Origin: Euptelea pleiosperma
Lineage: Eukaryota > Streptophyta > Magnoliopsida > Ranunculales > Eupteleaceae
Assembly: GCA_035048495.1 (NCBI GenBank)
Contig: CM068545.1
Location: forward strand, 12,173,702-12,237,701
Length of the DNA stretch: 64,000 nucleotides
Reading direction: 5' to 3'
Numbering within the stretch: position 1 is the stretch's first letter; each line of letters opens with the position of its first letter. The position numbers and the translations under genes were made by a program. The notes below the pieces were generated by a model. That model saw only the letters and a program-made list of their open reading frames with translations. It ran no database searches and was not told the DNA's origin. Of this stretch, positions 26,101 through 35,741 are shown piece by piece.

Positions 26101-28853
26101 AAAAGAGATCAAATTTCCCAAATGACCACTTAGAATCTGTTATGGTATCCAAATTATTGATGTTTCTTTTTTTACATCATATTGAAAATTCTGAAATTCT
26201 AAAAGCTAAGAGATTCAGGCAAATGTATTTACTTAGTTCCAGCGGGGTTGAAAGCAACTGAAAAGGCGGCAGTGATTTCGTCCACGGAATCATAAGCCCG
26301 GTAGGTGCAACGCAGCTGTAGTAAGTAGAAATGTTCAGCGACGAGATATACCGATACCCAAACCACTACACAGCATAATATTCACTTGTGAACATCCAAG
26401 ATAGCCTCAGAGTAGACCTTAAAAACAATGGCATAGCAACACACATGGCACAATAAAGGGGGATGGGATCTTTTAGATATACAACATATAGATTGTACAG
26501 AAGTTATACTGCATATTAAACAGAACCCACCATTCAACGAGTCCACCTAGAAGATCTCCTACACCAAAAGTTGACATAGTTGGTTCAATGTAACTATCTG
26601 CTCAACACTCCTTTTCTAGGATGTCCATCATATTATTTTTTACCACCAAAAGAATGCAACAGAATGGATGGTTACAGCCATATGATAGGGCCGATTTATC
26701 TCCTACGCAAAACCCATGGAAGGGTGGGTCCTACCCCCTGTCATGTGCATCACGAGTATTGCGACGCCATTGTTAAACTGTCCTTACACTCTACTACATG
26801 TTACCTAATTTCTACACATTCTTAAAGCATTTTATTTCATCCAAATCATTCAGCACCTGACCAGAAGTGGCATCCCAAAGATGAATAGGATGGTCACGGG
26901 TGGTACTGGCAAATACACATGTAGTCGGGTCTGAAATATTATCAAGTATTCAACCAGTTAATCTTCCATTTGAAAATAAAATAAAATAAAATTAAGTCAC
27001 ACCAAAATCAAAGGTATGCATGCAACAAAAGAAAGATAAGTAGCACTGTTTCTCATCCAAGAAAAATCAAAAATCACAGACGCACCTGAAGCAGACATGT
27101 ATGGGTACCAACAATAGTCATACACAGACTCTCCCTCATTCACAACGAGGTTTGCTACATATGAATCTGCAGTTAAAGAAACAATGTGCTCAGGAGAAGA
27201 ATAAAGATAAAAGTAAACAAAAACAGTTGCAAAGTAACTTATTTCAATGAAAGGGAAAGAAAAATAAAAAATATAAATCCTTCCCAATTTTTATTTCATG
27301 TAATAAATTCCTCCAGTTCAATAAAAAAATTTGGGCATCCACTCCAAACTAACTCTTAACTGACTTTGTCCTCTGAATGATGAGGATTTCTCAAAGTGCC
27401 TACTGTATTTGTTTTTTTCTGTGGCTTCAGAACAAACAGGCACAGAACCCACTCCATATCTGAATTTTCTTCAAATAAATTGTCAACAAAAGCCACAACA
27501 GATCAATAACTAGACATAACCCATATTGGGTTTACTCACATAAACATTCACTTCAGATGTACTGCTGTATGAGTATCAAATTTACCTTCATTAGTAGCTG
27601 AAAAACAAGCATCTACGTGAGTGCCATCAACATTATCTGGTCTGATCAAAACAAAGTAATGATTCAGATTAAAATTATCACACAAATATTGTACTACATC
27701 AAAAGAAATAAGAAATCATAATGGCAACAGGATCACAGAAACAAATTACAGTATTGCTAATTATTTTATTCCTGTAATATCTCTTAGGCCAACAAGGCTA
27801 AAGCAGATCAAAAGCTGATAAAATTAATCACAACGCCTTAAATACATAGCATCAAACAAAATTGTGATAGCACAGTTTTGGTATCCCATCATCGGTTGTT
27901 GAAAACATCAGAAAAAAAATTGTTAAGTTCAGATTAAGCTACTCAAGAAACTAAAAAATAGAAACTCCAATTACCACGTTTAAAAGCTCGAGTTCAATCA
28001 GATTTAATTTAAGAAAATGCTGTCCCACTATGAATCGGAAAAAATAGCAGAACCATGGACCATTGGATTCAAGAAATCCACAGTCCACGTGGCAGTGACT
28101 TCATTAATACCCAAATGACTGTTTACCCTTTGCAGTCGTTGCCATGGGGAACGTGGATTTCTCAATTTCCAGGGTCCATGGATCAACCGCACAGCTCTTT
28201 TTTGCGGTCAAGTGTAGTATAACACAACTCTTTAATTTAATGAACCAGCTCTCACTTATATATACAGTACCAACAAATTTATGTTATTTGAGTTCGACAC
28301 TCATGCCATGTTCCCTAGATATCATGCCCTACGCTCTCGCTATTGCTCAGTGAAGCAACGCTATTGGATTAAAAGCAAAAACATATTTGAAAACATTACT
28401 CACACAGTCCAGTGTCCGTCATCTAGTGTTCTTCTTTTGGTACTAATGAGAAAGTACACACTTGCAAATTTACAAAAAAAAAAAAAAAAATTTTAATTTC
28501 AAAGAACTTACAATTTGAATATGCGAAGGGTGTTGTCCTCAGAATTCGTAAGGAAACATGAACCATCAGGAGACCTGCAACCACAAAACAAAAAAAAATT
28601 TGCGAATGAAGAAGAAGATGAAGCACGATTCAGACATTTGAGATCAAAACGAATGAAATTACCATTTCACCCCTTTAAGAAAGTTGTTAGGGTTTGAGGC
28701 GTTCCTGAACTGGTGACAGAAATGGTAAGTCCTCTTGGGAGGAACATCGAACCGAAGCACAGGCCACGAAAACACATCTTCTCCACCTGTCGTTGCAATT
28801 TCGGCATTTTCTTCGTTGTCCAAAGCAGGTTGCTGCACTTCTTCTTCTCCCAT
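11149..28853 (-). CDS. WD40 protein, TCAB1/WRAP53 (WDR79) family
   Basis: Fourteen minus-strand exons: 28663-28853, 28512-28574, 27586-27641, 27086-27166, 26857-26930, 26233-26315, 24100-24206, 18906-19048, 18762-18809, 17374-17426, 12216-12300, 12064-12130, 11841-11951, 11149-11273. All introns are GT-AG, phases agree throughout, and the sum is 1287 nt, giving 428 residues and a stop. An acidic N-terminus precedes about six WD40 repeats (VKWSPDGSCFLTNSEDNTL; TTRDHPIHLWDATSGQ; LFAGYNKSLRVFDIHRPG; YLYTGGRKDPYILCWDIRN; GTGGQDGQVHIYDLQTG; EENCASVWSF). The GYNKSLRVFDIHRPGR block and order match the telomerase Cajal body protein family, which in animals binds CAB-box RNAs and brings telomerase RNA to Cajal bodies; the plant role is inferred. 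Introns 7 and 10 are about 5 kb and hold a copia element and a LINE. A frame reading on past the exon 13 donor would stop at 11809, but splicing to exon 14 restores the last WD40 blade. Confidence 0.92.
12485..12715. repeat. Repeat block in intron 10, duplicated at 2620-2850
   Basis: Closely similar to 2620-2850, sharing CAGTAAGAAATCACTGAATG and GGATCCATCTGAGTCTTGG. Part of the larger duplicated arrangement described at 1985-2850. Confidence 0.75.
13505..13617. repeat. Short tandem repeat in intron 10
   Basis: About four units of roughly 29 bp built on AAAATAGTAAAAACAAGAAT followed by TTAC. Confidence 0.75.
13940..16930 (-). mobile_element. Degenerate L1-type LINE in intron 10
   Basis: Same orientation as the host gene. 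A T-run at 13939-13950 is the poly(A) tail. Going upstream on the minus strand: RT zinc-binding region (CSMCKHSGESVYHLLMHC) at about 14390-14480, a long frame at 14303-14977 with the linker found in plant LINE reverse transcriptases (FWEDRWCGD), then, after loss of most of the RT core, an endonuclease stretch (WCIGGDLNAVRYSYERNG) at about 15470-15540 with its N-terminal part up to 15810. Many stops and frameshifts. A hAT-type MITE sits inside it at 15933-16466. The 5' limit is uncertain. Confidence 0.8.
15933..16466. mobile_element. hAT-type MITE inside the LINE, 8-bp target duplication
   Basis: A 534-bp insert flanked by CTCATAAT at 15925-15932 and 16467-16474. The ends are imperfect inverted repeats (CAAGGTTCTAAATTTTGAC and, on the other strand, AATGGCTTTAAAATTCAAC). 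The interior has many AATTCGG/CCGAATT motifs. Eight-base duplications are typical of hAT transposition. Confidence 0.75.
16975..17130 (+). mobile_element. Possible LINE 3' tail
   Basis: TTGTATGCCCTGGGAGGCC, then a T-run, then TATATAGCCTATTCAC and TTTTACTTATAAAAATAAAT. This is the kind of 3' end plant LINEs carry (compare the tail near 44320). No coding part is linked to it with certainty. Confidence 0.4.
17724..18350. other. Intron 9-10 flank and upstream, AT-rich
   Basis: Within the intron between exons 9 and 10 of the WD40 gene (17427-18761). AT-rich to 18000, then a G/C-mixed stretch. Frames are short and unrecognised. Confidence 0.4.
21487..21715. mobile_element. Mutator-type MITE nested in the copia element
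   Basis: A 229-bp insert between GCTATAGAT (21478-21486) and GATATAGAT (21716-21724), a 9-bp target duplication with one change. Ends are CATGGTTCAAAG and, on the other strand, ATGGTTTCAAGTTTCGG. Taking it out rejoins the copia reverse transcriptase at Tyr-Arg-Trp-Val-Phe-Ala. The ends resemble the 165-bp MITE at 2045-2209. Confidence 0.85.
22257..22497. mobile_element. hAT-type MITE nested in the copia element
   Basis: A 241-bp insert with inverted ends CTATGATACCCGGATAC and, on the other strand, CTATGATGCCCGGATACGG. It is flanked by AAGACTTG (22249-22256) and AAGAGTTG (22498-22505), an 8-bp duplication with one change. Removal restores the copia reading Asp-Ile-Lys-Asp-Leu followed by Asp-Pro-Leu-His-Tyr-Phe. 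Confidence 0.85.
23341..23551 (+). mobile_element. 3' LTR of the copia element
   Basis: Starts TGTAGGAGAGTTAGG directly after the purine tract and ends CTTCTTCCTCGTTCA, so it has the TG...CA form. Length 211 bp. Confidence 0.8.
24885..25500. other. Repeat-like part of intron 6
   Basis: Lies in the intron between exons 6 and 7. It ends in TTTACCAAACACCCCCTTA, the form of a Tourist/PIF-type MITE terminus followed by TTA. The opposite end could not be identified. Confidence 0.35.
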
Positions 28854-29074
28854 TTTTTTTAACTGTGAGGATAAAGTGGGAAAGAAGGAGAAAACTGGCT
28901 CTTACTAGCAGCAGATTAAAGATGAGTATGACTATGACCTAATTAGGAGAAGAGGGGTTCAACCTGCATGACTTCAAGGTTGTTTCTTTTTATCTAAGAT
29001 ACTTGCAAGTATGAACTTCCCTCTCACACGTGCGACATTTGACAGACACCCTTGCCGCCAAAATAAGGAAACCT

Positions 29075-29310
29075 TCGATAAGGACACTGACCGTATGGAT
29101 ATTTGGCGAATCACTAAGTGGACCTACAAACCAAAAATCAGCGTGCGAATAATGCTCAACAATGCTGAAATTCCTACGTTTAAAATCAACCCATGAAAAT
29201 AACTTCAATCCAACGCTTAGAAATTACTAATCAGGCTGATTTTTTGTTGGTAAGTCCACCTAGTGATTGGCCAAACATCCATACTGTCGGTGTCCTCTTA
29301 CAAGGTGTTG
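29075..29310. mobile_element. Palindromic MITE family, copy A
   Basis: Left arm GACCGTATGGATATTTGGCG with GTGGACCTACAAACCAAAAA; right arm, on the other strand, GACAGTATGGATGTTTGGCC with CTAGGTGGACTTACC. The two arms are long inverted repeats around a short centre. Located about 230 bp upstream of the WD40 gene start. Outer limits are approximate. Confidence 0.75.
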
Positions 29311-29349
29311 TCGAAGCCCGAAGGCTAACTCGAGGTAGCGGTCAGCAAA

Positions 29350-30140
29350 GTTATTTATCACCTACAATATGAGACTCGTGGCTTATTCTCTTAGACTTCT
29401 GACCTTATGGATATTTAGTCCAACCTAGGGGTGTCAATTTTACCCGTTTATCCGGAACCGAATCGGAACCGGAACCGAAAACACCGGTTCCGGTTCCACT
29501 TTTTTGGGACCCGATTAAAAAGTAACCGGAACCGGAACCGAACCGACAATAACGGTTCCGATTCTGAGAAGCCTAATATGGAACCGAAACCGATAAGAAC
29601 CGGAACCGAACCGATAAGAACCGGTACCAATAAATAAATATAGTGTAAATATTCTAATATTCTCAAGATTTGGCCCAATATACCTGGAACCGGAACCGGA
29701 ACCGGAACCGGAACCGACATAAATACATAATTGGTTCTGGTTCTGGATCCATCACTTTGAGAACCGGAACCGTTAAGGAACCGAACCGATAAGAACCGGA
29801 ACCGATTGTTCCGGTTCTAGTCACCTTAGGAACCGAACCGGAACCGACCCGTTGATACCCCTAGACTCCAACCACATACAGACCAAAAATTAGCCTGATT
29901 AGTGATTTCTAAGAATTCGGTTAGAGTCATTTTCATGGGTTGATTATCTGCATACCCCAAATAATGGTCACTAATGCTCAAATTCTACTCTTAAAAATCA
30001 ACCCATGAAAACGACTCTAATCTAATGCTTAGAAATTATTAATCAGGCTAATTTTTGGCTTGTAAGTTCACCTAGGGATTGGCCAACATCCACATTGTCG
30101 AGTCATCTAAGAGTGTACCACATGGTTCATATTGTGGGTG
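29350..30140. mobile_element. Palindromic MITE family, copy B (split by a hAT MITE)
   Basis: Left arm at 29350-29424 (GACCTTATGGATATTTAGTC), right part from 29865 (CAGACCAAAAATTAGCCTG) to about 30140. The intervening 440 bp is the hAT-type element 29425-29864. Without it, the two arms fit the family consensus. Confidence 0.78.
29425..29864. mobile_element. hAT-type MITE, GGAACC-rich, 440 bp
   Basis: Ends CTAGGGGTGTCAA and, on the other strand, CTAGGGGTATCAACGGGTC. Flanks are AGTCCAAC (29417-29424) and ACTCCAAC (29865-29872), an 8-bp duplication with one change. The interior is dominated by GGAACCG repeats such as ACCGGAACCGGAACCGG at about 29685-29715. Confidence 0.85.
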
Positions 30141-30250
30141 GTTAGCAACTTTGCTGACTAGACGCGATCGGCAAAGTTCTACTCGGCTCCAACTTAGAGG
30201 CCAAACCCTAAACTGACAGGCTTAACCTAACTTCAGGTCGAGCTTGACTA

Positions 30251-30419
30251 TCTATATAATAAAACAGGGAAGTTGTCTCCCCCTCTTATAACCCCCTCTT
30301 ATAGGCTTCATAAAGAAGGGTCGAGATCTTATCCCCCAACTGAACGGTGGATCTCAGCCACTCACCCAAATTGACAAACGCTTTGTCGAGGAGTACCGTG
30401 GGCACGGGGCCCCCACTAG
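30251..30419 (+). mobile_element. Miniature Helitron candidate, 169 bp
   Basis: The 5' end is TCTATATAATAAAACAGG after an A. The 3' end is CTAG before a T, preceded 8 nt upstream by the perfect stem CCGTG-GG-CACGG. Insertion between A and T, a 3' hairpin and a CTRR end are the Helitron hallmarks. No coding sequence, so non-autonomous. Confidence 0.65.
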
Positions 30420-30609
30420 TAATTATACAAAACTCGAATTAGGCTCAGGTCTGTACACTAGAACCTGATCTAAACTCGGGTCTCAGCCACTCACCCAAAT
30501 TGACAAACGCTTTGTCGAGGAGTACCGTGGGCACGGGGCCCCCACTAGTAATTATACAAAACTCGAATTAGGCTCAGGTCTGTACACTAGAACCTGATCT
30601 AAACTCGGG
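30352..30609. repeat. Exact tandem duplication, 2 x 129 bp
   Basis: 30352-30480 and 30481-30609 are identical by eye. The unit starts TCTCAGCCACTCACCC and ends CTGATCTAAACTCGGG, so it carries the Helitron 3' end and its right flank. Very recent or an assembly artefact. Confidence 0.95.
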
Positions 30610-31298
30610 TTGGGCTTGGTTCATATGTAGATCCGCCAAAGTGTGCTCCCAAACCACATGACATTTTGAGACATTTATCTATCAAACTTCTGGGTATCGA
30701 AACTGAACTATGCCCAAATTCTTTCCATATCGTATTCATTTTTCGTATGTCAAATCAAGGTTTTCAGCTTTCTAAATTTACACCATTTTCTTACCAGATA
30801 ACTTGGTACTAATTTAGTCATGCATGGGCCTTAACATCCCAAAATGATTGCAAATCCCCTAGAAGCCAAGTCATTTAGCACATACTTGGGAGCAATGTAA
30901 TGCAACAATTTTCCTTACTGCACGTTTACCACCATGTAACAATTTCCATTCTTGCATGGGTAAGAATTTGATAGCTAAAGGCAAGAGGTTGTTTTCCTGA
31001 AAGGATTGTCAAATGAAGATGCAGGTGTGAGTAAAACAAATTCCTCAAGCGATCCATGTTTTAATCTAATAGGAAATAGATCCCAGGGTGTAGCAAGAGT
31101 TGGAGAAAGTGTAATCCATATTCCACACTTAAAGTACAGCAAAAGTGAAGTATTACATGGTGGTTATGTATCAATATACACACACACACCATCAAAAAGT
31201 CCAAAAAATCCTCCAATGGTGGAAAGGAACCCAGACCATTTACCCAGCACGTCAAATCCCATCCCCCATTATAAATGAATCTGTTGTTTAAGTATGGT

Positions 31299-33909
31299 TT
31301 AGCTTTTTAAGAGAAATAATATTGCCACACTTGTAGAGGCTCGAGGTAATGTTAGTAGCTCCTCACTGTGTTCCACCAGTTTGTTCTCTATCTCTCTTGA
31401 TGATATCTTCAATGTGGCGATAATCATTTTCTCCAAGACCGTTGCATTCTTCAGCAAAAATTTCACAAACTTGAGTTGATACTTCTGTCCTAGGAAATTT
31501 CGAATCTCAACATACTTGAGCTGATTCAACATGCACAACGACGAGTCTGCTTCCCACTGTTCTCTCATCTCTGCTGAACTGGAAATTGCCTAATAACCAT
31601 AAAATAATAGATAGAATGTGAAGTAATGTATTAAAAATGTGATAACTGAAACACTTAGTGCTTCGTGATTACCTCTTCTACCAATGCTGAGAGCCAATTG
31701 TTCTGTTAGATAAGTATCAAAGTATACAGTTAGAACAGATGAATTAATGTAAGCAGTTCAAGTTGTAACTCAATGGATTTACAATATAATAAATTGAAAT
31801 AGATACCAAGCTTTCGGTTATTACCTTGGGAATTTCCACAACAAGAGTTTCTATACATGGACAACACTTGAGTAGGTATGTCGCATGGACATAAGTACAG
31901 TTAAGCCATATTTTCAGCTTCAAATACCTTAGATTACAAAATGGAGTGGGCATTCGTATCAATACATCTGGGGCTTCAGAGATAAACTTGGCACATGAAA
32001 AGGCAAAGAGTGGAAAATTTATTTAGAAAATCCCTCTTGGCAATCACAAGGCAAAAAACAGAAACACATTATTTTAAAAGACAAAGGGTTTGGCAAAAGT
32101 TCTTCACCAGCCGGCAACTTGACATTACCCTCCTTCACACAGGCTTAAAAACTTGACACCTACATAGTGATACAATTTACTTCAACAAGAAAGAGAAATA
32201 TATGTTGTGTTGGGGCTCAGAACTTGCACATTGTCCACATAATGCATCAATCAGGATGCATCTTTTGTGGTTTAAGCTCAAATACCGTACAGGACAGTCA
32301 CAACAACCAAACTGAACTAGACTGGATGGCATAAAAAATGAGGTAACAAGTTCTGTATGTCGGAGGGTTTGCAACATCAGCCAGTATGATATTTTGCATC
32401 ATGCCCCACCCAAATGTTGAGTGTTTAGTCCAGATTGAGAAGTCACCCAGCCTAGTTCCAATAGGTATATAGGATGTATACCTGTTAGCACAAGATATTT
32501 TTTCCCTCATTTTTTCGGACGATGTACAGTTTCATATTTTATGGGCATATATGGCACGAGTAACAAACACCACCCTTAGTACTCATAACTCTGCATTAAA
32601 GGCCACAAGACAAGTATATTTAAGGGTGTTCTTGGTGCTGAAGTTTAACTAGACAAATTACTATTAAATTTCCTTTGGGTTGGGCACAATTTAGGAGTAG
32701 TGCAGATAATGTGTCTACCTCCCACAGCCCATTGAGCACTTGCAGATCATGAAACCCAGAATCAGTTAACTCTCTATAAAAAGTAGTGGTGTGTTTAGTA
32801 ATGAATTTTACGTTTTTAGCTGAAAGTATAACCTTATTGGTATTTCATGTGAATTCTTCTTAAACATAAAGTAGAGATCAGACTAATCGACCTTTGGGTT
32901 GGGCAGAATTCAACTTTCCTGAAACAAAAAACAGAGAGAAAGAAGAAAAGCAAACCTCAAGCAAGCCAGTCGATAACATTAGAGCTTTTACAGTATGAAG
33001 TCCTTTAAGAAATGTTATCACACGTTGAGCATACTCTTCCTTCTTCTCGTAGGTTCTGTAACCGGGTACTAGGATATCAATGTCAGCATGGACTAGAGCC
33101 GAAAGGTTCTCCAGAGAATAGAGTCGGTGCACAGAATCTGTGCACTTAAATGATATGAGATTGGGGGCACATATCTTGATAACGAACTCAGCAAAAGGAC
33201 TCAGAAAACCATTCATGAAAACCACCAAGTTCTTAAGTTGTGGAGCAGAAATTTTGAGAATCTTCAGGTGTTCAAGGTTGCATTTTTTTATGATCAAATC
33301 TTCCAAAACTGGACAAGTCAAGATGAGCTCCCCATTCAAATTGGCATCAGGGAATCTAACTTCTGTTAGATTCATAGTGTGGAGACCAGCTGAAACCATT
33401 GAAACTGGTAATCGTAACCTACAAGGATAACCTACGACAGACTGCAACTTCAACACTCCCAAGGATTCACAAGTAAAGAGGGAGGGAGGCAATTCAAAGG
33501 GTTCTTCGGGAGTCATTTCAAGATAGAGCTCTTGAACATTACGTTTTACAGCAACACTGATCCATATATCCACACGCCTGGAATCGCAGAAACTGTCACA
33601 GGAGAGCAAGAATTTCTGTATTTTGGAGCTCTCCCGGAGAAGTAGTACTGCGTCCACAAAATTCATGAACTTCAACTTTCTGTTTCCGCTTGAGTGCAAA
33701 GGAAATACATTATGATCAAAGTTTAGATTGGGAAGAGAAGTCCAGACATATCTCCATCTTCTCGATAAAATGCTGGTTTGAACAACGTATTTCATGTCAA
33801 GGAACGAGAGTATGTGATGGAGAACTGTTTCTGGTAGACTGCTGATCCTATCTCCACTATCTCTCAAGCTGTGTCTGTTGGAAGGCTTCAATTTCTTCTT
33901 AGGTTCCAT
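31299..33909 (-). CDS. FBD-type F-box/LRR protein, complete
   Basis: Four minus-strand exons: 32956-33909, 31825-31986, 31673-31702, 31299-31589, all GT-AG and phase 0, giving 478 residues. F-box at residues 21-60 (RISSLPETVLHHILSFLD, ILSRRWRYVW), LRRs through exons 1 and 2 (LPPSLFTCESLGVLKLQS, CPVLEDLIIKKC, FCNLRYLKLKIWL), a 30-bp exon coding NNWLSALVEE, and a C-terminal FBD domain (LNQLKYVEIRNF, LKFVKFLLKNATVLEKM). Such proteins are SCF ubiquitin-ligase adaptors; the target is unknown. It is the only member of the local cluster with an intact FBD. The start region is tandemly duplicated just upstream (33993-34128), which puts an extra ATG into the leader. The first intron is about 1 kb and holds no recognisable element. 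Confidence 0.9.
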
Positions 33910-34128
33910 GATTTTGGTTTGGTGATTTCTGTCTGACTATAGTTACCAACCACTAGCACTACCACTGCGCATTAGGGAGAGATATATACCTGCTATCTCT
34001 CAAGCTGTGTCTGTTGGAAGGCTTCAATTTCTTCTTAGGTTCCATGATTTTGGTTTGGTGATTTCTGTCTGACTATAGTTACCAACCACTAGCACTACCA
34101 CTGCGCATTAGGGAGAGATATATACCTG
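33857..34128. repeat. Exact tandem duplication, 2 x 136 bp, over an F-box gene start
   Basis: 33857-33992 and 33993-34128 are identical by eye. Each unit holds the start codon and about the first 17 codons of the F-box gene plus leader. 136 is not a multiple of 3. The upstream ATG (A at 34045) opens a short separate frame. Confidence 0.95.
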
Positions 34129-34322
34129 AAATGGGGGTGTCCGGTGTTGTCGCCTCTAAGCAAATGGAGGAGTTAGCAGAGACTAGAGAGGTTGAAGTTG
34201 GGGTTGGGGATTCTCCCCCAAATTTCTTCAGATTGAAGTTGGGGTTTGGTAACTGAGTAGTCTACCTGTGATTTCCTTCCATGCCATGTGTACAAATGCA
34301 GTGTCGCTTCATATCATAGGTG

Positions 34323-34820
34323 ATGTAAAACTTGTGTCACAAGATGTTGTGACGGAAGCCGGTCACAGCATTCAGTACGAGCCACGTGGCATATTATTAG
34401 AGGACGATGACCGTATGGATGTTTGGCAGTCCATCGGTGGACCGATAAACAAAGGGTGGCGTTATTTGCACGTACCGGTAAACAAAAACTGATTTGGAGT
34501 AAAACTTGTCACAAGATGTTGTGACGGAAGCCGGTCACTGCACTCAATACGAGCCACGTGGAATACGATCATAGGTCTCTGACCGTATGGATGTTTGGCC
34601 AGTCCCTCGGTAGACGTACAAACCAAAAATCAGCCTGATTAGTAATTTACAACCTTTGGATTTTGCACCTAGAAATCACTAATCATGCTGATTTTTGGTT
34701 TGTAGTTCCACCTAGGGATTGGCCAAACATCCATGCGGTCAGAGTCCTCTAATAGTGTGCCACGTGGCTCATATTGTGTCCTGTAACTGAAGCCTGTCAT
34801 TTTAGGGCGGTAACTGGAGC
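34323..34820. mobile_element. Palindromic MITE family, copy C with duplicated left arm
   Basis: A complete copy at about 34499-34820 (GACCGTATGGATGTTTGGCC, then AAATCAGCCTGATTAGT, then the inverted arm), preceded by a second left arm at 34323-34490. Both arms start AAAACTTGTGTCACAAG or AAAACTTGTCACAAG and share GTTGTGACGGAAGCCGGTCA. This suggests tandem duplication of one end. Confidence 0.75.
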
Positions 34821-34899
34821 CCGACCCATAGTTTCTCTTATCAACATTTGCCATTGTTGGTTTCTAGATGCTAACCACAACACCAGTAACAAAAAACAA

Positions 34900-35398
34900 A
34901 AAAAGTTTAAATCTGTACAGAAACACCAATCACATTAATGCTAATGTAATTAGGGCAACGGTATATCCATGAGAGGGGTAAATTGCAAGGGAGATGTAGA
35001 GAGAGAAAGAGAGACCAACCTGGTTGTGTTTGCAGAGACGTCAACGGGAAAGGCAGCACTTGTAGTGACGTCGTCGATTAAGCCGACTGCGAGGGCAACA
35101 GTTGTTGCTCAACAATTAATGGAGATTCTTTCTTCTTCTTCCGATTCTGAAACCAAAAATTTAGAGAGTGGGAAAAGAGATTGAGAGACGTGGGAGAGAA
35201 ATTGAAGAGGAACCAAACCGTCTCCACAGACCATGCCCATCGTGGTCGACAGAGAAAGAGGGGGGGCGAGAGAGTGGAGAGTGGAGAGAGTTAGAGATGT
35301 AGTGGGTGGGCTAGGTTATATCCCAACCGTCAGATTAAAAGCCCATGTGGGATGATCTACACCATCACTTATGTCAGGACGGCTGATTTATTATATAG
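34900..35398 (-). other. Region between repeats, possible gene fragment or Helitron part
   Basis: On the minus strand, TCTATATAATAAATCAG begins at 35398 after an A, the same terminus as the Helitron candidate at 30251, but no matching 3' end was found. The GC-richer piece at 35020-35160 might be a captured exon. I recognise no protein. Confidence 0.35.
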
Positions 35399-35504
35399 AT
35401 TTTTCGTTTTTGCCTTGAGCGTTACAATTCGTTGTAACGGCCATTATAACATAAAAAATGGTAACGCCGCCAGTCCGTTATACAACGGCCCCTTTTAATC
35501 CTTT
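35399..35504. mobile_element. Relative of the 1659-1946 element
   Basis: TTTTTCGTTTTTGCCTTGAG and GTCCGTTATACAACGG match the reverse complement of the 288-bp element at 1659-1946. The right end reads CCCCTTTTAATCCTT. Shorter, so a deletion derivative. Confidence 0.55.
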
Positions 35505-35613
35505 GGCTAAATATCCATTAGGTCGGTGGGCCCAAAAGGCAGCGGTAGCCGGTAAGTAACAAAAATGGGAAGGCTCCCGCCATGGTACACTTTAACCAAT
35601 GGAAAAATGACAC

Positions 35614-35655
35614 CACCATGCACCATGCACCATGCACCATGCACCATGCACCATG
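35614..35655 (+). repeat. (CACCATG)6 heptamer repeat in the leader of an F-box gene
   Basis: Six perfect CACCATG units, each supplying an ATG in near-ideal context, 87 bp before the F-box ATG at 35742. Since 7 is not a multiple of 3, the ATGs fall in all three frames. The frame from 35625 ends at TGA just before the main ATG, and the frame from 35632 overlaps it. Confidence 0.95.
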
Positions 35656-35741
35656 CCAACGTCCATGGACGCCTTAAAAATGACAAGGAAATGCGCAACA
35701 GAGCCAGGTCGCGAAGGAACTGCCAGAGTGGGAATTGATTC

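Noticed and set aside
34900..35398. A second Helitron on the minus strand
   Set aside because: Only the 5' terminus is present; no CTRR end with a hairpin could be found at a sensible distance.
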